Shown: positions 1-7,595, counted from the stretch's first letter. The stretch: DNA of 18,642 nt from Lactobacillales bacterium (GCA_015655485.1 JAATEZ010000333.1:1-18642), one strand, 5' to 3'. The notes: generated by a model not told the origin, from the sequence alone. Made by a program: numbers and translations.

Positions 1-1652
1 CAAACTTTGCGCGAAACGATCTCATTGTCGCCAGTCAATACCTTTACTTTTACCCCATGTCCGTGTAATGAAGCAATAGCAGGAGCTGCTGACTGTTTTG
101 CCGGATCCAAAAAGCCCATAAACCCGATTAAAGTCATATCTGTTTCATCTTGGACCGTATAAACTGCTTCAGTATGAATATCTTTTTTTATGGCTACAGC
201 GATAACTCTCATTCCCGCTTCATTCATCTTACGGTTGACCGCCGTCATTTGACGCTCTAACTCCACCGTCAATGGTACTTTTTCACCATTGATTTCGGCA
301 AAACCGCAGACGCCCAGCATCTCCTCTACTGCACCTTTAGTGATCATCAATTGATGGCGATCTACTGTCACTGCAATGGTTAATCTTCTTCTTGAAAAAT
401 CAAATGGGATCTCATCGATTTTCTCAACATTCTCAAACCGTTTTGCCTGTGAATAGCTTTCATAGTAATTAATGACTGCATGATCCATTAAATTTTTCCA
501 GCCAGTCTGATAATTGGAATTCAGATAGGTCATATCTAAGACTTTTTGATCATCTTCGCCTAAAGGATCCACATGTTCTACTAAAACAACTCGGTCTTCA
601 GTGATCGTTCCCGTCTTATCTGTACAAAGAACATCCATGCTGCCTAAATTTTGAATCGAATTCAGCTCCTTGACGATGACCTCTTTTTTAGAAAGATTGA
701 TCGCTCCTTTAGCCAAATTGCTGGTCACGATCATCGGCAGCATCTCAGGAGTCAGTCCCACCGCCACTGCGATCGCAAAAAAGAATGCTTGACTCCAGTC
801 ATTTTTGGTTATTCCATTCAATAAAAAAACGATTGGAAATAGAATAACTACCATTTGTAAAAGCAGCTTGCTGACCTTGGACATGCCCATATCAAAACTG
901 GTTTTTCCTCTTTTGGTCGTTGCATTTTTAGCGATATCTCCAAAAAAAGTCTTTTCGCCAGTTTTTAAAATAATTGCCTTTCCTTGTCCGCTCAGTACAT
1001 CGGTCCCCATGAAAACCAAGTCCTGCAGATCAAGAGCGGAAATGTGTTCCGCATTCTTATCGATACCAGAATCTACAAACTTTTCTACCGGCATGGACTC
1101 ACCTGTTAAAGAAGCCTGATTGATAAACAAGTCCTTCGTCCAAATCAATAATGCATCTGCCGGGATCATATCCCCTGTCGATAAATGAATGACATCTCCT
1201 GGTACCACCTCATCCATTGGAATCTCATTCTGATTTCCTTCCCGAATAACGGTACACGTATTTTCAATCATTTCTTTTAACGCTAAACTCGCTTTTTGAG
1301 AACGATATTCTTGAATAAAACGAATGCCCACACTGCAAAGGATCATGATTCCCATCACGATCGCAGCTTCTATATCGCCGGTCAGCGCTGACACAATTAA
1401 AAGTAAAGCCAGAACATAGACAAAAGTATCTTCAAATGATTGCAGCAGCAAAACATACCACGGTGCAGGTTTCTGTGCCGCAACTTGATTCGGACCATAT
1501 TCTTCCAGTCGGCTAGCCGCATCTTCTTTAGTCAGCCCTTGTGCCGTCGTTCTATAATTCATCATGATCTCGCGTTCACTCATCTGTGATAATTCTACTA
1601 AAGCAGCATCTTTACTGACACGATCACTTTTGTTGTTCATCTTTTTTTTCAT
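1..1652 (-). CDS. mgtA: Magnesium-translocating P-type ATPase, N-terminal 550 residues (C-terminus beyond left edge)
   Basis: This membrane P-type ATPase most likely imports Mg2+. I read it on the minus strand from the ATG at 1652; a GGAGG lies 8 nt upstream. The frame stays open to the left edge, giving about 550 codons, so the C-terminal membrane segments are missing. Visible family marks are LTGES of the actuator domain (near residue 182-186), the phosphorylation motif DKTGT with Asp near residue 345, and a TGDN motif near residue 540 in the nucleotide/P-domain hinge. The N-terminus carries a cation-ATPase N domain (repeated 'EYGPNQV'-like sequence), followed by hydrophobic segments. The M-box riboswitch immediately upstream supports a magnesium substrate independently of homology. 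A second in-frame ATG at 1640 is possible but further from the ribosome binding site. The substrate call is an inference from family and riboswitch; the P-type ATPase assignment is near certain. Confidence 0.92.
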   Translation of the reverse strand, partial: MKKKMNNKSDRVSKDAALVELSQMSEREIMMNYRTTAQGLTKEDAASRLEEYGPNQVAAQKPAPWYVLLLQSFEDTFVYVLALLLIVSALTGDIEAAIVMGIMILCSVGIRFIQEYRSQKASLALKEMIENTCTVIREGNQNEIPMDEVVPGDVIHLSTGDMIPADALLIWTKDLFINQASLTGESMPVEKFVDSGIDKNAEHISALDLQDLVFMGTDVLSGQGKAIILKTGEKTFFGDIAKNATTKRGKTSFDMGMSKVSKLLLQMVVILFPIVFLLNGITKNDWSQAFFFAIAVAVGLTPEMLPMIVTSNLAKGAINLSKKEVIVKELNSIQNLGSMDVLCTDKTGTITEDRVVLVEHVDPLGEDDQKVLDMTYLNSNYQTGWKNLMDHAVINYYESYSQAKRFENVEKIDEIPFDFSRRRLTIAVTVDRHQLMITKGAVEEMLGVCGFAEINGEKVPLTVELERQMTAVNRKMNEAGMRVIAVAIKKDIHTEAVYTVQDETDMTLIGFMGFLDPAKQSAAPAIASLHGHGVKVKVLTGDNEIVSRKV

Positions 1653-1704
1653 CTGCTATTCCTCCTTCTTCATTTTTCAAAGAAAGAGCCAGCCGACCCG
1701 CAAA

Positions 1705-1803
1705 CTAAAATAAAGCGAGAGGAATGAAACACGAACTCTTCTTTGAAAAAAAACAGTTATCCTGACCATCTATGCTCTGACTCTGATGCGGCCCGTCGTT
1801 CAT
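1705..1803 (-). CDS. Possible 32-residue leader ORF between M-box terminator and mgtA
   Basis: The ORF starts with an ATG at 1803 preceded by AGAGGTGAGG, a plausible ribosome binding site, and encodes 32 residues. It begins MNDGPHQSQSIDG, has two cysteines, and ends in a short hydrophobic stretch (IPLALF). It lies downstream of the M-box terminator, so it is transcribed only on read-through, and it ends about 50 nt before the mgtA start. I do not recognise the peptide. It is not proline-rich like the enterobacterial MgtL leader. It could be a translated leader that tunes mgtA, or a chance ORF. Confidence 0.3.
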   Translation of the reverse strand: MNDGPHQSQSIDGQDNCFFSKKSSCFIPLALF

Positions 1804-1837
1804 ATTCCTCACCTCTCTATCCTTTCTGAATTTAAAA

Positions 1838-1877
1838 AACAAAAAAACTGCCCCTCTAACGAATAGAGAAAAGGCAG
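1838..1877 (-). terminator. Intrinsic terminator of the mgtA M-box leader
   Basis: On the minus strand a CTGCC...GGCAG hairpin with an inner CTCT/AGAG stem is followed by a T-rich run (TTTTTTTGTT). It lies between the M-box aptamer and mgtA. Its loop sequence TTCGTT can pair with the AACGAAGAG at the 3' edge of the aptamer. That provides the alternative antiterminator expected when magnesium is low. Confidence 0.85.
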
Positions 1878-1914
1878 TCTGATTTTTATCCCACAACAAA
1901 AAAACGGAGTGTCT

Positions 1915-2106
1915 CTCTTCGTTGAGTTTTAGCACTATATGGCGTAGATAAACATATCAGCTACATTAAGAATAACCTTAATTCGACTATTCCTGTTGAC
2001 CCAAAAAGTATTTGTCATCCGTTTAGAAGTGGCAAACTGTACGATTGTCTCTCGATAATCGCAGGGCAGCAGCGTTTTTCCATATAGGAGCCTCACCTAA
2101 CAAGCT
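1915..2106 (-). promoter_or_regulatory. M-box (ykoK leader) magnesium riboswitch
   Basis: The minus strand carries the conserved M-box blocks in order: TTAGGTGAGGCTCCT, ACGCTGCTGCCC, GGGTCAACAGGAATAGTCGA, TTCTTAATGTAGCTG and CCATATAGTGCTAAA. These match the known Bacillus mgtE/ykoK leader RNA as I remember it. The 3' edge (CTCAACGAAG) can close helix P1 with CTTGTT at the 5' edge. When Mg2+ is bound P1 forms and the downstream terminator folds. When Mg2+ is scarce the P1 3' strand is free to pair with the terminator loop, so mgtA is read through. The exact ends are approximate. Confidence 0.93.
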
Positions 2107-2124
2107 TATTTATTTGATACCTAA

Positions 2125-2153
2125 AGTTTAAGCTGAAAAAAAAAGAAAGTCAA
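2125..2153 (-). promoter_or_regulatory. Sigma-A promoter of the mgtA leader
   Basis: On the minus strand TTGACT (2148-2153) and TAAACT (2125-2130) are separated by 17 bp. The predicted start, near 2118, is just upstream of the M-box aptamer, as expected for a riboswitch leader. Confidence 0.75.
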
Positions 2154-2171
2154 CCCAGAGAATCTGTTTTT

Positions 2172-3626
2172 TCATTTTTTTTCATTATTTATTGAAAACC
2201 AGTGCTCATAGGCTTGATGCAATTTTTTTGCTGTGAGAAGACTTTTTTCTTCATCCAAACGTGTAAAATTTATTCTCAAAGCAAATTCTTTTTCTCCAAA
2301 AAGAAAACTTGGCATAGTCAACAAGTTTTGTTCTAATAAATAATCCATTTCTTTGATCCCAATACGCAGATCAGCGGCCTTCAGCCAGATATAGTAGCCT
2401 CCGGTCGGCCGATGCCATTGAAATTCTCCTCTAGTTTCCTGTTCAAGATTTTCAATAAATTTCTGACAACGTTTTTCAAGCTCCTCTTTTAACCCGCTGA
2501 TCTTCGAATCGTAGGTCGGATCTTGCAGGGCAAAATTTGCCATGACCTGCGGAAAAATACTTAAAGAAAAATCCATTTCCATTCGTGCCCTGGCTAACTG
2601 CTGTAAAACAGCCGGCGGCGCTGACAACCAGCCGATCTTAGTTGTTGAGCCTAAAATTTTAGAAAGGGACCCGATATATAAGACATTCTCCGGATCTAAT
2701 TTTTTCAAAGGGATCATTTTTGTTTTCAAATCAAAAGAGAGCTGACCAAAAACATCATCTTCAACAATGGGAATCTGATACTTGCGGCATAGTTCAATGA
2801 GCTGAACGCGCCTTTTACGGCTCATTACTGTAGCAGTCGGGTTTTGAAAAGTAGGATTCACTAAGACCATTTTTACTTTATGCCGGATGATCTCCTGCTC
2901 TAATCGATCGACCTGCATCCCTTCGCGGTCGACCGGCACTCCATAAAGCCGGATCCCCGCCGCCTGAAATAAAGAAAGCGGATAAAAAAACGACGGCTCC
3001 TCGATCGCCACAGCATCACCTGCCTGCAATAAAACTTGAATGATCAAAAATAATGCCTGTTGTGCCCCAGAAGTCAATAACAATTGATCCTTTGACAGAT
3101 TTAAATCATAATCTTTATAAATCATGTCACGAACAGCCTCTCTAAGCGGTGTATAACCAAATTCATCTTGGCGGTCTTCTTCTTTTAAAAAACTCTTCCA
3201 CGAAACAGCGGGCAGCTGAAATGCTGGAACTAAGTCAAGCGGCAGTTCACCAGTATAGGTATCGATCAGCTGAGGATCATTTTTTTTCAGCAATTGCTGC
3301 ATTTTTTCGACATAAGGAGGAATGGAAGAAAAAGTATTTTCCGGCAGATACTGACGCCAATCTATCGTCGGTTTGGTAAACAAGCCCCATTTCCCTTCGT
3401 TTACGATCGTTCCGCTCCCTTGTTTGCGTATCAAGATCCCATTGGCCGCCAACTCTTCTAAAGCATGGACTACCGTCGAACGATTGACTTGAAAAAATTC
3501 GGCTAATTTCCGCTCAGCCGGCAGTCGTTGTCCTGGCAATAATTTACCTTCACGAATCAACGAAATAATCAAATCGATAATACTTTGATAAATAGGTTCA
3601 CCTTTTTTTCTTTTTAATTCCCACAC
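2172..3626 (-). CDS. MocR/PdxR-type regulator (GntR helix-turn-helix fused to aminotransferase-like domain)
   Basis: This is a cytosolic transcription factor with an N-terminal GntR winged helix (about residues 1-75, with LPAERKLAEFFQVNRSTV) and a class I aminotransferase-like PLP-binding domain to the C-terminus. The PLP lysine is expected in the segment YIGSLSKILGSTTKIGW. The length of about 484 residues is normal for the MocR family. I prefer the GTG at 3626, which yields the typical N-terminus WELKRKKGEPIYQ. A longer reading from a TTG at 3689 would start inside a TTGACA element that looks like the gene's own -35. The gene is divergent from pdxK and a degraded B6-transporter component, so regulation of vitamin B6 salvage with PLP as effector, as for PdxR, is a reasonable inference. 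The exact start is the weakest point. Confidence 0.85.
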   Translation of the reverse strand: MWELKRKKGEPIYQSIIDLIISLIREGKLLPGQRLPAERKLAEFFQVNRSTVVHALEELAANGILIRKQGSGTIVNEGKWGLFTKPTIDWRQYLPENTFSSIPPYVEKMQQLLKKNDPQLIDTYTGELPLDLVPAFQLPAVSWKSFLKEEDRQDEFGYTPLREAVRDMIYKDYDLNLSKDQLLLTSGAQQALFLIIQVLLQAGDAVAIEEPSFFYPLSLFQAAGIRLYGVPVDREGMQVDRLEQEIIRHKVKMVLVNPTFQNPTATVMSRKRRVQLIELCRKYQIPIVEDDVFGQLSFDLKTKMIPLKKLDPENVLYIGSLSKILGSTTKIGWLSAPPAVLQQLARARMEMDFSLSIFPQVMANFALQDPTYDSKISGLKEELEKRCQKFIENLEQETRGEFQWHRPTGGYYIWLKAADLRIGIKEMDYLLEQNLLTMPSFLFGEKEFALRINFTRLDEEKSLLTAKKLHQAYEHWFSINNEKK

Positions 3627-3660
3627 TAGCTTCTCTACCTCTTTTCGATTGGATGAGTTG

Positions 3661-3689
3661 AAAATAAACCAATTGGCTGTTTTTGTCAA
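3661..3689 (-). promoter_or_regulatory. Probable promoter of the MocR-type regulator gene
   Basis: On the minus strand TTGACA (3684-3689) and TATTTT (3661-3666) are 17 bp apart. The expected transcription start near 3654 is compatible with translation from 3626. This is the main reason for rejecting the longer reading from 3689. Confidence 0.5.
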
Positions 3690-3729
3690 CTCTTCTATGA
3701 ATTATGATAAAAAATAAGTTGATTCATGC

Positions 3730-3745
3730 AATCATTTTAATGATT
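3730..3745. promoter_or_regulatory. Inverted repeat in the pdxK 5' leader, possible operator
   Basis: AATCATT-TT-AATGATT is an inverted repeat with 7-bp arms lying 33 bp before the pdxK start in the divergent regulator/pdxK region. It could be a binding site for the neighbouring regulator. AT-richness means chance is a real alternative. Confidence 0.3.
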
Positions 3746-3778
3746 TTTGTTATTTTATTTAAGAAGGAAGGAACTAAT

Positions 3779-4600
3779 ATGTTAAAAAAAGCCTTGAGCA
3801 TCGCCGGATCGGACTCCAGCGGAGGCGGAGGGATCCAAGCAGACCTGAAAACCTTTGAAGAATATGGTGTCTTTGGATTTTCGGCTGTCACCTCGATCGT
3901 CACCATGGATCCTGAAAAAAACTGGGCACTTTCAGTTACAGCCCTTGAGGCTTCTTTAGTTGAAAAACAATTGCAAACAATTTTTACCGGCGGACCATTA
4001 GCTGCTATGAAAACTGGAATGCTAGGATCGACGGCAAACATTGAAGTCACACGCCATTATATAGATTTATCCAAACAAAAAAATCTTGTTGTCGACCCCG
4101 TCATGTCAGGAAAAGGAACAGATAAGCTGTTGCAGCCCGAGAACATAGAAGCGATTAAAATGCTTTTACTTCCAGTTGCAGCGATCACGACTCCTAATTT
4201 ACGCGAAGCCGGTATTTTATCTGGTTTGGGCACGCTGAGAACGATCGATGACATGAAAAAGGCGGCAGAGAAAATTTTTGAATTTGGTCCGCAAAACGTC
4301 GTTGTTAAAGGCGGCAAGGGGATATCTCATGAAAAAGCGGTAGATGTTTTTTTTGACGGAAGTGAGTTTACTTTACTGGAAAATGAGAAACTGACCACGG
4401 CATATAACCATGGAGCCGGTTGTACTTTTGCCGCTGCGATCACTGCCGGTTTAGCAAAAAATCTGACTGCCCTTGAGGCCGTGAAGCTGGCCAAAGAATT
4501 CGTTTTTGCCGCAATCAGCGAAGGAATCGAAATCAATCGTTATTTAGGCCATGTTTGGCATGGGGCCTATAATCACGCTGAAAAAAGAATGACAGATTAA
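3779..4600 (+). CDS. pdxK: Pyridoxine/pyridoxal kinase (ThiD-like PdxK)
   Basis: The enzyme phosphorylates B6 vitamers with ATP in the cytosol (salvage to PLP). It has 273 residues, the normal length of the ThiD-like kinases. The N-terminal substrate and phosphate loop reads SIAGSDSSGGGGIQADLKT, VDPVMSGKG is in the middle, and the C-terminal catalytic and anion-hole motif is HGAGCTF. TMDPEKNW resembles Bacillus PdxK rather than the classical HMP kinase ThiD, which favours pyridoxine over HMP-phosphate as substrate. The start at 3779 has AGGAAGG 7 nt upstream. The frame is open upstream to 3704, but that 25-residue extension is hydrophobic and has no ribosome binding site, so I reject it. The gene is divergent from a MocR regulator and precedes a broken ECF S-component. 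A ThiD role cannot be excluded by sequence alone. Confidence 0.87.
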   Translation: MLKKALSIAGSDSSGGGGIQADLKTFEEYGVFGFSAVTSIVTMDPEKNWALSVTALEASLVEKQLQTIFTGGPLAAMKTGMLGSTANIEVTRHYIDLSKQKNLVVDPVMSGKGTDKLLQPENIEAIKMLLLPVAAITTPNLREAGILSGLGTLRTIDDMKKAAEKIFEFGPQNVVVKGGKGISHEKAVDVFFDGSEFTLLENEKLTTAYNHGAGCTFAAAITAGLAKNLTALEAVKLAKEFVFAAISEGIEINRYLGHVWHGAYNHAEKRMTD

Positions 4601-4620
4601 AAAAAATGAGGAGAATAAGA

Positions 4621-4912
4621 ATGGCAAAAAAAGAAATTCTATTACTGCTTTAGATATTATGCTGGTAGTCGTTTTTGCTGCCTTAACCGTTATTGGACTT
4701 CACTAAGGATCCCACCTTATGCCTGGAGGTGCATTTGCTTGCCTGGACAATGCCGTACTGCTTTTAGCAATACGATTTTATTTCTAGGTTATCCTCTTGG
4801 CGCATTTGCCGGCGGGGTCGATTTTGTTTTATTTGATGTGTTAAATGAGGGGCCGCTGAAACGCCCTATTTCATTTAAGAAAGCTCTATTGTTGGAGATG
4901 CATCATTTTTAG
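4621..4912 (+). pseudogene. Degraded ECF transporter S-component (PdxU-like), frameshifted and truncated
   Basis: A good ribosome binding site (GAGGAG, 7 nt before the ATG at 4621) sits 20 bp behind pdxK, but the frame stops after 10 codons. Shifting one frame in the A-run gives KKRNSITALDIMLVVVFAAL, then a stop. The next parts are readable as LMPGGAFACLDNAVLLLA and, after another shift, GYPLGAFAGGVDFVLFDVL. These resemble the membrane helices and the 'PGG..hLGnA.lll...GalaGg.g..l.Dll' pattern of ECF S-components such as PdxU or ThiW. The remnant covers roughly 95 codons where intact relatives have about 150-170, so the C-terminus is also lost. Position after pdxK suggests it once imported a B6 vitamer; that substrate is inferred from context. 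Confidence 0.65.
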
Positions 4913-4956
4913 TTTTTAAAACCTTTCAAAAAAGTTTTCTCAGGCTGTCTTATTTT

Positions 4957-5910
4957 TTAATTTTTTACAACTCCATTGACACACTTTTCAACGATTTCAT
5001 GCAGCACTCCTGAAAGCGGCCAGATGACCCAGCTGATCGCCCATGATCCTGTTGAAAAACTCCACCAAAGATAGATAACGACCATCAATGGCCAAAAAAT
5101 CGACGAGATCACATTCATGACCGTGGAAGCTTTTTGCTCGCCTGGTGTCGGCTGCCTCTTTTTATCTTGTTTTAACAAAGTCGTATAAGACGAAATCATA
5201 TTTCCGGAATAAATGAAAAAGAAAGTTCCGCTTCCAGCACAAAGCAGCAAAGCTATCGCTCCATATTCTTCTGCCTGATCTGTCCCCGCTAGAGTGCTGC
5301 CTAACATTAGAATGACTCCCAGGATGCACAAAGTCACTCCAACAATAATGGCCACCATATACGATTTTTCATAATTTTTCTTCTTTTCTTCTAGTTCTTT
5401 GCGCACGCTTCCTACCAAAACTACTCCTTTTTCAAGCTGTTCATATGCATTTATATGGAAGCCGCTCACAATGAACAAAGCTACTCCAATAGCAATAAAC
5501 ATAAACATTCCGATCACACCAATAATTTCAAAACCATCCCTGTCCCATTGACTTAAAAACAGTAAAAAACAAACTCCCAAGATACAAAACAAAACACCTG
5601 ATCCGATCCATTTACCGATCGACCGTTTAGCTGCAATATAGGCTTCAGCAGTTTCTTGATCAATAATCGGCAAAGGTCCCTCTTCAACAGATTCTCCATT
5701 TGAAATATATAATTCTTCGAGCAACTCATCAATATTGCCAAATTCTGAAATAACAGTACCCACGGCCTCATTTTCACTGATACCTGCCGCTTTTAATTCC
5801 TGATATTTATCCTCCATATTCGCTAATAAATCTGCTTTGACCTGAAGGATCTGCTGCGTCTCAGGCAAATTAAGAAACATGGTTTCTAAGTAGTTTGCGA
5901 TAGTATTCAT
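4957..5910 (-). CDS. HAAS/DUF1700-type membrane protein paired with PadR
   Basis: The protein has 317 residues. Residues 1-75 form the soluble helical HAAS/DUF1700 region typical of proteins encoded next to PadR regulators (YLETMFLNLPETQ..., ...AVGTVISEFGNIDELLEEL). About six hydrophobic segments follow, near residues 100-120, 128-150, 185-205, 215-235, 263-285 and 290-305. Its start overlaps the padR stop by 4 nt (ATGA), so the two are translationally coupled. The family is thought to act in envelope-stress or membrane signalling together with the PadR protein. No enzymatic motif is visible and I infer no substrate. The gene ends close to the convergent B6 remnant. Confidence 0.78.
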   Translation of the reverse strand: MNTIANYLETMFLNLPETQQILQVKADLLANMEDKYQELKAAGISENEAVGTVISEFGNIDELLEELYISNGESVEEGPLPIIDQETAEAYIAAKRSIGKWIGSGVLFCILGVCFLLFLSQWDRDGFEIIGVIGMFMFIAIGVALFIVSGFHINAYEQLEKGVVLVGSVRKELEEKKKNYEKSYMVAIIVGVTLCILGVILMLGSTLAGTDQAEEYGAIALLLCAGSGTFFFIYSGNMISSYTTLLKQDKKRQPTPGEQKASTVMNVISSIFWPLMVVIYLWWSFSTGSWAISWVIWPLSGVLHEIVEKCVNGVVKN

Positions 5911-6239
5911 TCTTCTTCCTCCCTAATGAAATGACTGACTACTTCTTTAGTCAGCTGCCATTCCTCACATTTTTCCAAATAATACGCGAATCCGGCTGAA
6001 GTCAATTTATAATAAGTTCTCTTTTTCCCATGAGTTTTTTCCCCTGGGTAAGAAGTGATATAGCCGTTCTTCTCCAAGCGCGTAAAAGCTGAATAAAGTG
6101 TCGTCTCTTTGATCACATATTTTTCTTTAGAAATATCGCGGATCTTTTTTGAGATCTCATATCCATAGGAATCTCCATCAATCAATATTGATAAGATGAT
6201 CGTATCATTATATCCGCGAATCACATCACTGCTGATCAT
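5907..6239 (-). CDS. PadR-family transcriptional regulator
   Basis: This small 110-residue winged-helix repressor belongs to the PadR family. The core reads ILSILIDGDSYGYEISKKI, then the recognition region TLYSAFTRLEKNGYI with a basic wing (GKKRTYYKLTSAG). The C-terminal dimerisation helix is short. The start at 6239 has AGGAG 8 nt upstream. It is the first gene of a two-gene operon with the HAAS/DUF1700 protein (4-nt overlap). A strong promoter overlapped by a repeated motif lies directly upstream, which fits autorepression. The inducer is unknown; members often respond to membrane-active compounds or phenolics. Confidence 0.9.
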   Translation of the reverse strand: MISSDVIRGYNDTIILSILIDGDSYGYEISKKIRDISKEKYVIKETTLYSAFTRLEKNGYITSYPGEKTHGKKRTYYKLTSAGFAYYLEKCEEWQLTKEVVSHFIREEEE

Positions 6240-6254
6240 CCACTCAGCTCCTTT

Positions 6255-6322
6255 TACTCCGATAAACGTACTACGACTATCAATGTAATATTATTATAAA
6301 AAAATTACTCCGACTAGTCAAG
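6255..6322. promoter_or_regulatory. Triple operator-like motif upstream of padR
   Basis: Reading the plus strand, TACTCCGATAAACGTA (6255), TACTACGACTATCAATGTAA (6269) and TACTCCGACTAGTCAAGTAA (6307) share the core TACTnCGA and a (G)TA end. The last copy contains the perfect palindrome GACTAGTC and overlaps the -35. The other two lie between the -10 and the ribosome binding site. The arrangement fits PadR autoregulation, which is an inference. Confidence 0.45.
6293..6322 (-). promoter_or_regulatory. Strong promoter of the padR operon
   Basis: On the minus strand TTGACT (6317-6322) and a perfect TATAAT (6293-6298) are separated by 18 bp. The -35 overlaps the palindrome GACTAGTC, so a bound repressor would block polymerase. 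Confidence 0.75.
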
Positions 6323-6470
6323 TAATTTTGAAAAAAAAAAAAACGGTATGAACCATAAATAAGTTGGAAAATTCAGAATGAATAAATTTTAATAATTTTT
6401 GTATCTGTCTTTAAATCTTTGATGATAAATGATATTTCCCTAACCAAAAAAAATCTATCAGTTTTTATAA

Positions 6471-6507
6471 ATCAAAAGAAGCAGCATTTTGTGCAGCTTC
6501 TTTTGAT
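6471..6507 (-). terminator. Terminator downstream of guaC
   Basis: An inverted repeat with 12-bp perfect outer arms (ATCAAAAGAAGC / GCTTCTTTTGAT) and an inner GCA/TGC closes a short loop. It lies 25 bp beyond the guaC stop and is followed on the minus strand by an AT-rich run. Confidence 0.75.
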
Positions 6508-6532
6508 GGCCCTTATTCATTTATTCATACTC

Positions 6533-7510
6533 TCAAATCGTATCTCCGTTAAAAATAGAATTTTTAACGATCACATAATCCACCTTGCGGATGGATTCCA
6601 AATCACGGCCCCCGGCGTAAGAAATCGAAGATTGCAGATCCTGCTCCATCTCAATCAAAGTATCAGCCAGATGTCCTTTATAAGGGATCCAGATTTTCTT
6701 GCCTTCGACATTTCTTTTTTCGCCTTTTTGAAATTCAGAAGCACTCCCAAAATATTCTTTATAGACGACACCGTTTTCAACCTTGGTTTCCCCTGGGGAC
6801 TCTTCATGTCCAGCAAAAAGGGAGCCGATCATGACCATCGAAGCGCCAAAGCGAATCGATTTGGCGATATCGCCATGAGTTCTTATACCTCCATCGGCTA
6901 TGATTGGTTTACGCGCAGCTTGAGAGCACCAGCGCAACGCAGCCAATTGCCAACCGCCCGTACCAAAACCAGTCTTTGTCTTGGTGATACAAACTTTCCC
7001 AGGTCCAATTCCAAGCTTTGTGGCATCCGCTCCGGCATTTTCCAGTTCACGTACGGCTTCGGGTGTCCCGACATTTCCAGCGATCACAAAACTTTTAGGC
7101 AAATGCTTTTTGATGTGTTTGATCATTTGAATAACAGAGTCGGAATGGCCGTGGGCAATATCTATCGTAATATATTCAGGCTGTATTTTAAGGCCGGCCA
7201 GTTCTTCTATAAAATCATATTCTTCTTTTTTTACACCTACACTAATTGAAGCGTAAAGCTTCTTATTCAGCATTTTTTTGATAAAAGGGATACGCGCATT
7301 TTCTTCAAAACGATGCATGATGTAGAAATAACCGTTTACCGCCAACTGTTCCGCAATCTTTTCATCAATAATCGTCTGCATATTGGCTGGAACGATAGGC
7401 ATTCTAAAAGTTCTTTCACCCAGCTTAACTGCTGTATTGCATTCTGAACGACTATTTACAATGCACTTATTAGGAATCAGCTGGATATCTTCATAATCAA
7501 AAACTTTCAT
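6533..7510 (-). CDS. guaC: GMP reductase
   Basis: The enzyme reduces GMP to IMP with NADPH, releasing ammonia (purine salvage, cytosol). It has 325 residues, the usual length of the bacterial type. It is an (beta/alpha)8 IMPDH/GMPR-family barrel without CBS domains. The family marks are the catalytic loop GIGPGKVCITK with Cys174, IADGGIRTHGD near residues 204-213 (phosphate binding), GASMVMIGSLFAG, and YKEYFGSASEFQKGE. The start has GGAGG 6 nt upstream. It stands alone: a strong terminator follows and the yihY stop lies 85 bp upstream. A weak TTGAAA/TAAATA pair in that gap may be its promoter. Confidence 0.95.
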   Translation of the reverse strand: MKVFDYEDIQLIPNKCIVNSRSECNTAVKLGERTFRMPIVPANMQTIIDEKIAEQLAVNGYFYIMHRFEENARIPFIKKMLNKKLYASISVGVKKEEYDFIEELAGLKIQPEYITIDIAHGHSDSVIQMIKHIKKHLPKSFVIAGNVGTPEAVRELENAGADATKLGIGPGKVCITKTKTGFGTGGWQLAALRWCSQAARKPIIADGGIRTHGDIAKSIRFGASMVMIGSLFAGHEESPGETKVENGVVYKEYFGSASEFQKGEKRNVEGKKIWIPYKGHLADTLIEMEQDLQSSISYAGGRDLESIRKVDYVIVKNSIFNGDTI

Positions 7511-7595
7511 TAAAATCCTCCTTAAAATTCAATAACCTTTTATTTATCTATTGCTTTGGCGTTTTCAAACCTTCGTTCAAAATAGCCAGGGAGCT

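Noticed and set aside
805..1119. Plus-strand ORF of 104 codons
   Set aside because: It lies antisense within the mgtA coding frame and shows no recognisable protein features.
1705..1935. 76-codon minus-strand ORF upstream of mgtA
   Set aside because: It starts with GTG inside the M-box 3' edge, has no ribosome binding site and runs through the terminator hairpin. Only the internal 32-codon part from 1803 has a credible start, listed at low confidence.
3704..3778. 25-residue N-terminal extension of PdxK
   Set aside because: No ribosome binding site, hydrophobic AT-rich composition, and the kinase motif starts right after the ATG at 3779, which has AGGAAGG in position.
6419..7249. Long plus-strand ORF of 276 codons
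   Set aside because: It is antisense to guaC for most of its length. guaC has complete family motifs, its own ribosome binding site and terminator.
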